A stretch of DNA of 41,850 nt from Bacillota bacterium (GTDB lineage: Bacteria > Bacillota > Dehalobacteriia > UBA4068). Below are positions 1-8,502 of the stretch, piece after piece (the first letter of the stretch is position 1; each line of letters starts with the position of its first letter). Where the stretch lies: positions 1 through 41,850 of the forward strand of contig JAILCQ010000027.1 in NCBI GenBank assembly GCA_024679955.1, in the 5' to 3' direction. Below the pieces are notes generated by a model. It worked only from the letters and a program-made list of their open reading frames with translations. It did not search any database and was not told where the DNA came from. Position numbers and translations under genes: made by a program.

Positions 1-339
1 TCCAACGCCGGCCCCAGGCGGCCCGCCGCCCAACCGGCGGCCCCAAGCCAAAAGCGGCCTGCCGCCCAGCCGGCGGCAAGCACCGGCCAAAGACGGACGG
101 CCGCCGTTTCTTCCGAGCCAAGCCGGCCCCAGCCGGCGGCACAGGAAAAACCGGTGCGGGAAGAAAGCGCCGCCGTCGCTTTGGCTACGCCAGCACCAGC
201 TATAGCCGTCGTTGGGCAAAGCTATGCCGAGGATTTATTTGCCAACGGTTTGAACCGGCAGGAATGGATCAACGGCATCATCGTCAGCGAGATCCTGTCG
301 CCGCCTTTGAGCAAGCGAGGCCGGGCATACCGGCGTTAG
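1..339 (+). CDS. C-terminal end of a Pro/Ala-rich protein (5' truncated by window)
   Basis: The frame is open from base 1 to a TAG at 337-339, so this is the last ~112 codons of a longer gene whose start lies outside the window. The visible part is a low-complexity linker rich in Pro, Ala, Arg and Gln, with near-repeats of RPAAQPAA, followed by a compact tail, NRQEWINGIIVSEILSPP, ending in basic residues (SKRGRAYRR). The linker suggests a surface, envelope or cytoskeletal tether. The tail looks like an ordered short motif, and I have a vague memory of similar '...GIIxSEILGPPRxKR' tails on unnamed clostridial proteins, which I cannot verify. Function is unknown. A strong terminator follows 26 bases downstream, so this is the end of its transcription unit. 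Confidence 0.6.
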   Translation, partial: SNAGPRRPAAQPAAPSQKRPAAQPAASTGQRRTAAVSSEPSRPQPAAQEKPVREESAAVALATPAPAIAVVGQSYAEDLFANGLNRQEWINGIIVSEILSPPLSKRGRAYRR

Positions 340-364
340 CCGCCAGTCTTACAGCCATAAAGAA

Positions 365-406
365 AAAAGCCGTTTTACCGGGTGGAAACCGGGTAAAACG
401 GCTTTT
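365..406. terminator. Bidirectional intrinsic terminator
   Basis: A 15-bp perfect inverted repeat (365-379 with 392-406) has the arm AAAAGCCGTTTTACC. The A-run on one side and T-run on the other let it work in both directions. It sits between the convergent ends of the truncated + strand gene and bioY on the - strand, and so serves both. Confidence 0.85.
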
Positions 407-429
407 GTGCGCAGATGCAAAAAACAGAT

Positions 430-996
430 TCAATCGGCCCGCTGCCGCGAGCTTTTGACATAAGGCTGGAGCCGGCGGCAGAGAAACCAGGCCAAAACCA
501 GCTTGCCGATATCCGGCAGGATGAAGGGCAAAACGTATACGCTGAGGGCGGCCAGGAAGCCGGAGGCGCCGGTTTCCGGCGCATAGACGCAGACGTTCCA
601 CAGGGTGCCGCACAGATAGACCAGCAGCAAGCCCAGACCCATGCCCAACAGGGAGGGGATGGATTTGCCGCCGCAGCGCTGCATCAGCCAGCCGCTGAGC
701 GGCACAGCCAGCAGAAAGCCCAGCAAATAGCCGCCGGTAGGCCCCAAAACGATCCCCAGGCCGCCGCGAAAACCGGAAAACACCGGCAAACCGGCCATGC
801 CCAGACCGAGATAAATCAATATGGCCGCGGTACCCCGGGCGGGCCCCAGCAGGCCGGCGCATAAAAATATGCCCAGAGTTTGCAGGGTAAAGGGGATCAT
901 GGTAGGGATGGAAATCCAGGCGCATACCATCATGATCACGGTGGCCAAGGCGATATAGGCCATATCCAAGGGGCTCCATTTGCCGATTTGTGCCAT
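430..996 (-). CDS. bioY: BioY, biotin-binding S component of an ECF transporter
   Basis: The product is a 188-aa, very hydrophobic protein with about six membrane segments. It carries the BioY pattern: N-terminal WSPLDMAYIALATVIMMVCA, then IPFTLQTLGIFLCAGLLG and the Gly-rich RGGLGIVLGPTGGYLLGF. BioY is the substrate-capture subunit that takes up biotin with or without an energy-coupling module. No ecfA or ecfT is present nearby, so it probably shares a module encoded elsewhere or works alone. The start was set at the ATG at 996: an AAGGAGG ribosome site lies 10 nt upstream, whereas the in-frame TTG at 1005 would sit only 1 nt after it. Its promoter overlaps a BirA-like operator, which fits biotin-responsive repression. 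It lies downstream of, and codirectional with, an MFS exporter. Confidence 0.93.
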   Translation of the reverse strand: MAQIGKWSPLDMAYIALATVIMMVCAWISIPTMIPFTLQTLGIFLCAGLLGPARGTAAILIYLGLGMAGLPVFSGFRGGLGIVLGPTGGYLLGFLLAVPLSGWLMQRCGGKSIPSLLGMGLGLLLVYLCGTLWNVCVYAPETGASGFLAALSVYVLPFILPDIGKLVLAWFLCRRLQPYVKSSRQRAD

Positions 997-1037
997 TATG
1001 GGCAAACCTCCTTGCCAACGAATTCAAAACCGTCCTC

Positions 1038-1090
1038 ACTATACCACGGTTTTGCCAGCCTGTCAACCATTGAAAAATTTATGGTTTACA
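1038..1090 (-). promoter_or_regulatory. bioY promoter overlapped by a BirA-type biotin operator
   Basis: Read on the - strand there is a TTGACA box (1061-1066), a 17-nt spacer and TATAGT (1038-1043), a near-consensus sigma-A promoter. The -35 box is embedded in an inverted repeat: TGTAAACC (complement of 1083-1090), 14 nt, then GGTTGACA (complement of 1061-1068). This matches the known BirA layout of TTGTTAACC-type half sites about 15 nt apart. Binding there would block RNA polymerase at the -35. The sequence shows promoter and palindrome; the BirA assignment is inferred from the match and from control of bioY. Confidence 0.85.
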
Positions 1091-1139
1091 GACTGGACGT
1101 TTTACCGGGACAGGATAGGGTATTATGGAAGGGTAAGCT

Positions 1140-2387
1140 TTATTTCACGCCGGCGCAGGGAATGGAAGATTTCAGAAACAAACGCCAGCCCAGCAAAGGC
1201 AAGAAGCAGAAGAGGAACATCAAAGCGCCCAGGGTGGGAACGATGGGGAAGACGCCCAGGGCGGAGGAGGCCAAAACCGTGCCCACGCTGCCGAAAAGAA
1301 TGCCGGAAGAAGCGATCAAAGAGGCGGCGCTGCCGCTGTCCCCCTGATGCTGATCCAGGATCAGATTTACGGAAAAGGTACGGCAAGCGCCGTGCACGAA
1401 GCCGAAGCCCACGAAGCTGAGCCAAAACGTCCAGGGGGCGATGGAGCCGATGCAAATCATCAGCAGGCCCAGAACGCTGTCGGTCAGGAAAATCAGCGCG
1501 CCGATGAGGGCTTTGGGCTTATCCGCCACAAAGCGCAGATAAAAAGAGGGGCTGAGCATACAGATAAAGGCGTTTGCGGCGAAAAAGAAGCTGTATGCCT
1601 GTTCGCTGAGACCAAAAAAGCCTTCATAAATATAGGAGGAGAGGGCGATATAGCCCATAAAAGGGATCATCGGCAAGGCAAAGAGCACAACCGGTATGAT
1701 AAATGATTTTTCCTTCAGCAAAATATGAAAGCGGTGAAAGGAATCCGCCAGCTTACCCCGGCACCGTTCCGCCTCCGGTTGGGTTTCCTTAAAGCATAAA
1801 GCCAAGGACAGGCAAATCATTCCCAACAGCGCCAAGGTCAGGAACACGTAGCGCCAGTTGAAAAAACGCAGAATCTGTCCGCCCAGCACCGGGGCCAGCA
1901 TGGGCGCCAGGCCTCCCATGGTATAAATAAAGGCCAAAATCCTCTCCCGCGCCGAGCCGATAAAGCAATCTTTGACGATGGCCATGGATATGGTGATGAT
2001 GGCCCCCGCGCCGATGGCCTGGAATATCCTGGCGGCGATCAGCATTTGTATGGAAACAGATGCGGCGCAGGCCAGGCTGGCCGCCGCATAGCAGACGGCG
2101 CCGGCGATGATGCAGGGGCGGCGGCCGTATTTATCGCAAAAGGGGCCCCAAAAGATGGTGGCGACGCCGTAAAACAGGAAAAACACGGTGAGGGTCAAAT
2201 TGGTAACGGCGGTGGTGGCCGAAAAAAAACGGCTCATATTGGGCAGGGCCGGCAAATACATATCGGTGGACAAGGGAACAAAGGTATTGCTGAGAATGAG
2301 AAATACGATCAGCCCCTTGTGGCCGAGAATGGTTTGTTTTTCCGCCTGTTCGGTTTTTTGCGAGCGGATGGGAGAAAAGGAATCCAT
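1140..2387 (-). CDS. Bcr/CflA-type MFS drug exporter
   Basis: A 415-aa protein with about 12 membrane segments, belonging to the major facilitator superfamily, DHA1 group. Diagnostic stretches are the N-terminal PLSTDMYLPALPNMSRFF, typical of the Bcr/CflA branch, the loop motif FCDKYGRRPCIIAG between helices 2 and 3, and the helix 5 region GGLAPMLAPVLGGQI (motif C, antiporter signature). Members export drugs or small metabolites by proton antiport; the substrate cannot be read from sequence. The ATG at 2387 was chosen because the family-like protein begins shortly after it. An AGGAGG lies 16 nt upstream, which is far, so an earlier in-frame ATG at 2414 is possible. A promoter at 2506-2534 gives a long leader. 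The gene is upstream of bioY but bioY has its own promoter. Confidence 0.88.
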   Translation of the reverse strand: MDSFSPIRSQKTEQAEKQTILGHKGLIVFLILSNTFVPLSTDMYLPALPNMSRFFSATTAVTNLTLTVFFLFYGVATIFWGPFCDKYGRRPCIIAGAVCYAAASLACAASVSIQMLIAARIFQAIGAGAIITISMAIVKDCFIGSARERILAFIYTMGGLAPMLAPVLGGQILRFFNWRYVFLTLALLGMICLSLALCFKETQPEAERCRGKLADSFHRFHILLKEKSFIIPVVLFALPMIPFMGYIALSSYIYEGFFGLSEQAYSFFFAANAFICMLSPSFYLRFVADKPKALIGALIFLTDSVLGLLMICIGSIAPWTFWLSFVGFGFVHGACRTFSVNLILDQHQGDSGSAASLIASSGILFGSVGTVLASSALGVFPIVPTLGALMFLFCFLPLLGWRLFLKSSIPCAGVK

Positions 2388-2505
2388 GTTCTGACCGGAT
2401 CGCCTCCTGAACATAAGCACTTTTGCGGCCGTGGCGTATGGCAAACGCCGTTGCCGGCCGCGCCGCCGTTTTATGCCCAAACCCCATAAAACGACGATGA
2501 ATACT

Positions 2506-2534
2506 ATTATAATCGCAAAGTTCCCCTCTGTAAA
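2506..2534 (-). promoter_or_regulatory. Promoter for the MFS exporter gene
   Basis: On the - strand there is TTTACA (2529-2534), a 17-nt spacer and TATAAT (2506-2511). It points into the MFS gene and leaves a leader of about 110 nt. It lies within the divergent interval shared with priA. Two TATAAT-like boxes at 2589-2600 on + could serve priA but lack a convincing -35. Confidence 0.7.
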
Positions 2535-2667
2535 GATACGGGAAAGGGAAGTCAAGCAGGAAATTCGGCCAAAGACGGAAAAACATACTATAATTATAAT
2601 ACGATACTTTTTTACGGCGGACGGCCCCGGGCTGTGCCGCCGGAAACGAACGAAGGGCGAAAACGGC

Positions 2668-4860
2668 ATGTATGTGCAGGTAGCGTTGAATCGAAAAATA
2701 GGCGACGGGGATAAGCTGCTGACCTATGAAATCCCGGCCCAATGGCGGGACATAGTCCGTCCGGGCATGGCGGTATCCGTGCCTTTGCGCCGGGAAACGC
2801 TGGAAGGGGTGGCGGTGACCGTTACGGCGGAAGCGCCGGCTGAGGTAGCGCCGGAGCAAATCCGTCCCCTGACGGCGGTGAATCCGGGGCCGCCCTTGCT
2901 GACGCCGGATCTGTTGCGTCTGGCGCAATGGATGTCCCGCTATTATCTATGCCCCTGGACGGCGGCTGTGCAGGCCATGCTGCCGGCGGGATTGACATTG
3001 AGCGGACGGCCGCCGCAAAACAGTTTGCAGACCTGTTACCGTTTGGCGGAGGTACCGGAGGGACTGCGGCTTACGGAAAAGCGCCGGGCCCTGGCCGCCT
3101 ATTTGCAGGCCCAGGGAGAATGCAGCGTCCGGCAGTTGGCGGAGGCCGGTTTCGACGCCGGATTCTTGCGCCGCTGCCTGCAGGCGGGCATGTTGACCCG
3201 GCGGCAAAAGCGGCGCTATAGCCCGGAAGCGGCCCGTTTGACCCAAGACGCCGTGCTGTCCCCGGCCCAGGAGGCGGTTTACCGGCAGATACTGGAAGAG
3301 ATACAGGGCGAGAACCGGCCCGTCCTGCTGCATGGGCAGGCGGGCAGCGGCAAAACGGAGATCTATTGCAAGCTGGTGCAGCGCACAGTCGATCAGGGCG
3401 GGCAGGCCATCGTATTGACGCCGGAGATCGCTTTGGCGGGACAAATGGCGGAAATGCTGCAAAGGCGTTTCGCCATGCCGGTGGCGTTGCTGCACAGCGC
3501 CTTGAGCGGCAGCGAAAGGAGATTGCTGTGGCAGGACATTGCCGCCGGAAAATATCAGGTGGCGGTGGGGCCCCGCAGCGCTTTGTTCGCGCCTTTTGCC
3601 GCTTTGCGCTTGATCGTGGTAGACGAGGAGCAGGAAAGCAGCTATAAGCAGGATAACCAGCCCCGGTTCCACGGGGTGACGGCGGCCCGGATGCGGGCCC
3701 GCTTCACCGGGGCGGCTTTGGTTTTGGGCAGCGCCACCCCTTCCGTGGAAAGCTATTATCTGGCGGAGCAGGGGACGTATGCCATGGCTACCTTGACTGG
3801 GCAGTATTATGCTTCGCCGCCGCCGGCGGTGACCGTGGCGGATATGCGCCGGGAATTGCGGCGGGGCAATGCCACCATGTTCAGCCAGGCTCTGGGCCAG
3901 GCTTTGCAGGAAAACTTTGCCCAAGGCGGGCAAAGCGTACTGTTTTTGAACCGCCGGGGGTATTATCATTTTTTCTTTTGCCGGGATTGCGGCCATACCG
4001 TGACCTGTCCCCATTGCGCCGTGGCCATGGCCTATCACGGCGACCGGCGGCAGGGGACGCTGAAATGTCATTATTGCGGCCAGACCATGGAGGCCCCGGC
4101 TTTGTGCCCCCGCTGCGGTTCGCCTCATATCCGCCGTTTCGGCGCAGGGGTGCAAAGAGTGGAGGAGGAAGTGAAGCGTTTATTGCCCCAGGCCCGGGTG
4201 CTGCGGCTGGACAGCGATATGGCGGAAGACCGCCAGGCCTACGAACGGGTGTGCCGGGCTATGCGCCGGGGCGAGGCGGATATCCTGGTGGGCACGCAAA
4301 TGCTGGCCAAGGGGTTGGATTTTCCCGGCGTCACCCTGGCGGCGGTGATGGCCGCCGACGCCATGCTCAATCTGCCGGATTGGCGGGCGGGAGAGCGGGC
4401 CTTTCAGTTGATCAGTCAATTGTGCGGCCGGGCCGGACGCCGCCGGGTGCAGGGGCGGGCCATCATTCAAACCTATAGCCCCGCGGCTTTGCCGGTGGCG
4501 GCGGCCGCGGCCCATGATTATCAGAGGTTTTACCGGGCGGAACTGGCCGACCGGCGGGAGCGGAATTATCCGCCCTTTTGCCGTTTGACTCGCCTGCTGT
4601 TTTTGGCCAAGACGCCGGCGGTCGCCCAGGCTTTTGCCCGGCAGGCGGCGGAAACGCTGCGGCAGCCGCCGGGGGATTGGCAAACCGTGGGGCCTTCGGA
4701 AGCGCCTTTCGGCAAGATCAACGATTGGTACCGTTGGCAGGTTTTGTTGAAATACCAGGATTTTTCCCAGCTGCGCTGCCGTTTGCAGGCTTTGGCGGCG
4801 GCCTTGCGCCGGGAGCCGGTGCGGTTGGTCATCGATGTGGATCCTTTTTCTTTGCTATAG
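2668..4860 (+). CDS. priA: Primosomal protein N' (replication restart helicase PriA)
   Basis: The 730-aa product has normal PriA length. An N-terminal DNA-binding domain (about residues 1-100) is followed by a superfamily 2 helicase: Walker A GQAGSGKTE at 223-231, DEEQ box at 319-322, LGSATPS motif, and the C-terminal GTQMLAKGLDFPGVT and CGRAGRR motifs. Between the helicase lobes is the zinc module, with paired CxxC cysteines from Cys438 to Cys483 (CRDC, CPHC, CHYC, CPRC). PriA recognises stalled forks and reloads the replicative helicase. The ATG at 2668 is preceded by AAGGGCG; the open frame extends further upstream but only the part from here matches the family. The neighbours priA-def-fmt are a common Bacillota order. 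Confidence 0.97.
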   Translation: MYVQVALNRKIGDGDKLLTYEIPAQWRDIVRPGMAVSVPLRRETLEGVAVTVTAEAPAEVAPEQIRPLTAVNPGPPLLTPDLLRLAQWMSRYYLCPWTAAVQAMLPAGLTLSGRPPQNSLQTCYRLAEVPEGLRLTEKRRALAAYLQAQGECSVRQLAEAGFDAGFLRRCLQAGMLTRRQKRRYSPEAARLTQDAVLSPAQEAVYRQILEEIQGENRPVLLHGQAGSGKTEIYCKLVQRTVDQGGQAIVLTPEIALAGQMAEMLQRRFAMPVALLHSALSGSERRLLWQDIAAGKYQVAVGPRSALFAPFAALRLIVVDEEQESSYKQDNQPRFHGVTAARMRARFTGAALVLGSATPSVESYYLAEQGTYAMATLTGQYYASPPPAVTVADMRRELRRGNATMFSQALGQALQENFAQGGQSVLFLNRRGYYHFFFCRDCGHTVTCPHCAVAMAYHGDRRQGTLKCHYCGQTMEAPALCPRCGSPHIRRFGAGVQRVEEEVKRLLPQARVLRLDSDMAEDRQAYERVCRAMRRGEADILVGTQMLAKGLDFPGVTLAAVMAADAMLNLPDWRAGERAFQLISQLCGRAGRRRVQGRAIIQTYSPAALPVAAAAAHDYQRFYRAELADRRERNYPPFCRLTRLLFLAKTPAVAQAFARQAAETLRQPPGDWQTVGPSEAPFGKINDWYRWQVLLKYQDFSQLRCRLQALAAALRREPVRLVIDVDPFSLL

Positions 4861-4877
4861 TAAAAAGCCGGCGGATA

Positions 4878-4886
4878 TGGTATACT
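4878..4886 (+). promoter_or_regulatory. Extended -10 promoter upstream of def
   Basis: TGGTATACT is a TGn extended -10 element joined to TATACT, about 75 nt before def. No good -35 box is seen, as is usual for extended -10 promoters. The surrounding ATATGGTATACTATA string recurs, on the - strand, upstream of the DUF362 gene (24847-24855). Confidence 0.5.
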
Positions 4887-4965
4887 ATACAGATAAGCGA
4901 ACTACCGGACCATGCCGGATCGCGATAGATGACAAATCATTCAAAGAAAGGCGGGAACGGGACTT

Positions 4966-5430
4966 ATGGCACAGGTGCGGCAAATCGTTTTGGAAGGCGA
5001 CCCCGTTTTGCGGCGTCAGGCGGCGGAGGTGCGTCGTTTTAATCCGGTTTTGCATAAATTGTTGGACGATATGAAATATACTATGTATGACGCCGGGGGC
5101 GTAGGCTTGGCCGCGCCGCAAGTCGGCATCAGCAAACGGGCCATCGTGGTCGACGACCGGGAAAACGGTTTTTTGGAATTGGTGAATCCTTTGGTGACCT
5201 TCCGGCAGGGCGAAGAAGAGGACGTGGAATATTGCCTTTCGGTGCCCCGCTGCGGCGGCCTGGTCAAGCGGGCTGCCAAGATCGGCTTGACCTATCAGGA
5301 CCGGTTCGGCGAAAAGCACGACCTGGAGGCGGAAGATTTTTTCGCCCGGGTGTTGCAGCATGAGATCGACCATTTATTCGGCCGGTTGTTTGTGGACATT
5401 ATGACGGAAGAAGTAAAGGATGAGGCATAA
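4966..5430 (+). CDS. def: Peptide deformylase
   Basis: A 154-aa enzyme that removes the formyl group from the N-terminal methionine of new proteins using a bound Fe2+. Motif 1 is GVGLAAPQVG and motif 3 is QHEIDHLFG, supplying the two metal histidines and the catalytic Glu. Motif 2, normally EGCLS, reads EYCLSVP: the metal-binding Cys is kept but the Gly is Tyr. The ATG at 4966 follows AAAGGCGGGAA. The stop codon overlaps the fmt start by one base (TAATG), so the formylating and deformylating enzymes are translationally coupled, as expected for this gene pair. Confidence 0.95.
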   Translation: MAQVRQIVLEGDPVLRRQAAEVRRFNPVLHKLLDDMKYTMYDAGGVGLAAPQVGISKRAIVVDDRENGFLELVNPLVTFRQGEEEDVEYCLSVPRCGGLVKRAAKIGLTYQDRFGEKHDLEAEDFFARVLQHEIDHLFGRLFVDIMTEEVKDEA

Positions 5431-6362
5431 TGCGCAGCGTATATATGGGCACGCCGGATTTTGCGGTTTTGCCTTTGCAAAAGATGATCGACTGCGGACA
5501 GCCGCCGCTGGCGGTATTCAGCAAGCCCGACCGGGCCAAGGGGCGGGGTAAAAAAATCGCGCCTACGCCGGTGAAAGCAGCCGCTTTGGCCGCCGGTTTG
5601 CCGGTGTATCAGCCCCAATCCGTCAACAGTCCGGAGGCGGTGGAGATCTTGCGGGATTTGCGTCCCGACCTGTTGGTGGTGGCGGCCTACGGCCAGATCT
5701 TGCGCCGTCCCGTATTGGAATTGCCGCCTATGGGCATTATCAATGTGCACGCTTCCCTGCTGCCGGCCTATCGGGGCGCGGCGCCGATACAGCGGGCCAT
5801 TATCAACGGGGAAAGGGAAACCGGCGTGACCATCATGTTTATCGAAGAGGGCCTGGATTGCGGCGATATGCTGCTGCGCCGGGCTATCCCCATCGGCCCG
5901 GAGGAGGACGCCGCTTCCCTGCACGACCGCCTGAGCCGCTTGGGGGCGGAAATGCTGGTGGAGGCTTTGGATCTGCTGGAGCGGGGGGAGGCTCACGCCG
6001 TTCCCCAGGACGATGAAAAGGCGACTTTCGCGCCGATGTTGACCAAGGATGACGAAAAGCTGGATTGGACGCAGCCGGCGGCGGCTTTGCATAACCGCAT
6101 CCGGGGCATGAATCCTTTTCCCGGCGTATACGCTTTTTATAACGGGAAACGTTTGAAGATCAAAAAAGCCGCCTGCGCCGGGGAGGCGGCTTTGCCCCAC
6201 AGGCCGGGAGAGATCCTGTCTTTGGATGGGGAAACCGTGCGGGTGGCTGCCGGTTCCGGAACGGTTATCCTCCAGGCGGTGCAGCCGGAAGGCAAAGGCG
6301 TGATGAGCGCCGGCGCTTTTGCCCGGGGCTATGCCTTGCGGCCCGGCGACTGTCTGTTGTAA
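5430..6362 (+). CDS. fmt: Methionyl-tRNA formyltransferase
   Basis: The product is 310 aa, the usual length for Fmt. It transfers a formyl group from 10-formyl-THF to initiator Met-tRNA. The N-terminal formyltransferase fold shows MGTPDFAV at the start, AKGRGKKIAPTPVK (tRNA-facing loop) and the active-site block INVHASLLPAYRGAAPIQRA with catalytic Asn and His, followed by GLDCGDML with the catalytic Asp. The C-terminal third is the tRNA-binding barrel. It overlaps def by one base. The 10-formyl-THF it needs links it to fhs at 36 kb. Confidence 0.97.
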   Translation: MRSVYMGTPDFAVLPLQKMIDCGQPPLAVFSKPDRAKGRGKKIAPTPVKAAALAAGLPVYQPQSVNSPEAVEILRDLRPDLLVVAAYGQILRRPVLELPPMGIINVHASLLPAYRGAAPIQRAIINGERETGVTIMFIEEGLDCGDMLLRRAIPIGPEEDAASLHDRLSRLGAEMLVEALDLLERGEAHAVPQDDEKATFAPMLTKDDEKLDWTQPAAALHNRIRGMNPFPGVYAFYNGKRLKIKKAACAGEAALPHRPGEILSLDGETVRVAAGSGTVILQAVQPEGKGVMSAGAFARGYALRPGDCLL

Positions 6363-6390
6363 ATTCCATATAGGAAACGGAGGTTTGAAG

Positions 6391-7077
6391 ATGCCCTATT
6401 ATTATGACGCCACTTGGTTGCTGCTGTTGCCGGCTTTGGCTTTGAGTCTTTACGCGCAGTTCAAAGTCACTTCTACCTATAAGAAATATGCGGAAGTGCA
6501 GGCCGCCAGCGGCATCGCCGCCAACGATATGGCCCGCCAGCTTTTGGACTATAACGGTTTGGAAGATGTGCCCGTGGAAATGGTGGCGGGAAGCCTGACC
6601 GATCATTACGATCCTCGCAGCCGGGTTTTGCGCTTATCGCAGACCACATATTCCAGCCGCTCGGTGGCGGCTTTGGGCGTGGCCGCCCATGAGGCTGGCC
6701 ATGCCATGCAGCACGGTGAAAACTACGGGCCCTTGAAGCTGCGTTCTTTGATGGCGCCGGTAGCGCAGGTAGGTTCTTCCGCGTCCTGGATACTGATTTT
6801 GATCGGTATTTTGCTCAACGCCATGAATCTGGTGGGTTTGGGCATCCTCTTTTTCACCGCGGCGGTGGCCTTTCAATTGGTGACCCTGCCGGTGGAATTC
6901 AATGCCAGTTCCCGGGCTTTAGCCGCTTTGGAAGGCGGCGGTTTCCTTACCCGGGAGGAAACGGATCAGACGGCGCAAGTGCTGCGGGCGGCTGCCCTGA
7001 CCTATGTGGCGGCGGCTTTGACCGGCTTGCTGCAATTGCTGCGTTTGATCGTGATTTTCGGCGGACGAAGAGAGTAA
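6391..7077 (+). CDS. Membrane zinc metallopeptidase (Zn_peptidase_2 family)
   Basis: A 228-aa protein beginning MPYYYDATWLLLLPALALSL, a membrane segment. It has the zinc protease motif AAHEAGHAMQH around residue 105 and two to three further hydrophobic helices in the second half (ASWILILIGILLNAMNLVG; a C-terminal helix near LLQLLRLIVIFGG). This matches the B. subtilis YugP-like family often found between fmt and rsmB in Bacillota. The physiological substrate is unknown. The start was chosen at the ATG at 6391, 7 nt after GGAGG; a frame extension upstream lies inside fmt. The gene ends 12 nt before rsmB and is probably in the same operon. Confidence 0.9.
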   Translation: MPYYYDATWLLLLPALALSLYAQFKVTSTYKKYAEVQAASGIAANDMARQLLDYNGLEDVPVEMVAGSLTDHYDPRSRVLRLSQTTYSSRSVAALGVAAHEAGHAMQHGENYGPLKLRSLMAPVAQVGSSASWILILIGILLNAMNLVGLGILFFTAAVAFQLVTLPVEFNASSRALAALEGGGFLTREETDQTAQVLRAAALTYVAAALTGLLQLLRLIVIFGGRRE

Positions 7078-7089
7078 GGAGTTTGCGTT

Positions 7090-8502
7090 TTGGGAAAAGG
7101 AAGCAGCCGTGAAACAGGAAACAGGCCAAGATCCGCTAAGCCGGTGAACGCCCGGCAAGCGGCTTTGTTGGTCATGCGCAAAGTGGAACGGGAAGGGGCC
7201 TATGCCAATATCGCCCTGAATCAGACCCTGCGGGAAAACGTTTTGTCTCCGCAGGACGCGCGTTTGGCGGCGCAGATCGCCTATGGGGCGATCCGCATGC
7301 AAAATGCTCTGGACTATATTTTGCAGCGATTTCTGAGCAAGCCTTTGGAGCAATTGCCGGATTATATTTTGCCGGTTTTGCGTTTGAGTCTCTATCAGTT
7401 GCTGTATCTGGATAAAATACCGCCGTCGGCGGCGGTGAACGAAGGCGTGACTTTGGCCAAAAAATACGGCGGGCAGAAAATCGGCAATCTGGTCAACGCG
7501 GTATTGCGGCAAGCCCAGCGCCAGGGCGGACTGGCTTTGCTGCCCCGGCGGGAGGAGGATTTTGTCGAATATCTTACCGTGACCCTTTCCCATCCCCGCT
7601 GGCTGGTCCAACGCTTGACCCGCCTGTGGCCGGCGGAGGAAGCGGAGGCCTTTTGCCGCTGCGATAACGCCAATCATCAGGTGGCCATCCGCTGCAATAC
7701 GCTGCGCATCAGCCGGGAGGAGCTGTTCCGGCGTTTGCAGGAAGCGGGCATAGAAGGGGAAGCCAGCCCCTATGCGCCGGAAAGCGTGGTGATCCGGGAC
7801 GGCTCCGCCGCCGCTTTGCAAAGCCTGCGGCAGGAGGGGCTGTTTGCCGTGCAGGGGGAAGCCTCCGCCCTGGTTGCCCATGCTTTGGCCCCCCGGCCGC
7901 AAATGCAGGTTTTGGATATGTGCGCCGCCCCCGGCGGCAAATCCACCCATATGGCGGCCTTGATGCAAAACCGGGGACGGATATGCGCCTGCGATATACG
8001 GCCCCATAAACTGAAATTGATCGAGGACGCCGCGGCTTTGCTGGGCATTACCATCGTGCAGCCGGTTTTGGCGGACGCTTTGCGCATCGACGGCCGGGTG
8101 CTGGGCATGGCGGACGGGGCTTTGCTGGATGCGCCCTGCAGCGGTTTGGGGGTTTTGGCCGCCCGGGCCGACGCCCGCTGGCGCAAACGGGAGGAAGATA
8201 TCCCCCGTTTGGCGGAGCAGGGGCTGGCTATGCTGTTTTCCGTGGCGGATCAGGTCCGTCCCGGGGGCCGGCTGTGTTTTTCCACCTGCACGGTCACGGA
8301 TGAAGAAAATATAGAGAATGTAAGAAAGTTTTTGGCCCGGCGGGAGGATTTCCGTTTGACCCCCATATGGGGTTTGCGGCGCATGTTTCATGATCCCCAG
8401 GACTTGCGCAGCTTGGAACAGGGATACATACAATTGCTGCCCCATAAGCATCATACCGACGGCTTTTTTATCGCCCTGCTGCAAAGGAACGACCATGCCT
8501 AG
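7090..8502 (+). CDS. rsmB: 16S rRNA (cytosine-967-C5) methyltransferase RsmB
   Basis: A 470-aa enzyme with an N-terminal NusB-like RNA-binding domain (about residues 20-150) and a C-terminal SAM-dependent m5C methyltransferase. SAM motif I is VLDMCAAPGGKSTH. Cys350 lies in DAPCSGLG, and Cys400 in FSTCTVTDEENIENV is the nucleophile position in this family. It starts with TTG at 7090, placed 8 nt after AAGGAG, which decides the start. It overlaps rlmN by 8 bases, so two rRNA-modifying enzymes are coupled. Confidence 0.95.
   Translation: MGKGSSRETGNRPRSAKPVNARQAALLVMRKVEREGAYANIALNQTLRENVLSPQDARLAAQIAYGAIRMQNALDYILQRFLSKPLEQLPDYILPVLRLSLYQLLYLDKIPPSAAVNEGVTLAKKYGGQKIGNLVNAVLRQAQRQGGLALLPRREEDFVEYLTVTLSHPRWLVQRLTRLWPAEEAEAFCRCDNANHQVAIRCNTLRISREELFRRLQEAGIEGEASPYAPESVVIRDGSAAALQSLRQEGLFAVQGEASALVAHALAPRPQMQVLDMCAAPGGKSTHMAALMQNRGRICACDIRPHKLKLIEDAAALLGITIVQPVLADALRIDGRVLGMADGALLDAPCSGLGVLAARADARWRKREEDIPRLAEQGLAMLFSVADQVRPGGRLCFSTCTVTDEENIENVRKFLARREDFRLTPIWGLRRMFHDPQDLRSLEQGYIQLLPHKHHTDGFFIALLQRNDHA

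Noticed and set aside
154-339. A separate short gene starting at a GTG at 154
   Set aside because: The same frame is open back to base 1 with continuous Pro/Ala-rich sequence, so this is the end of a longer gene.
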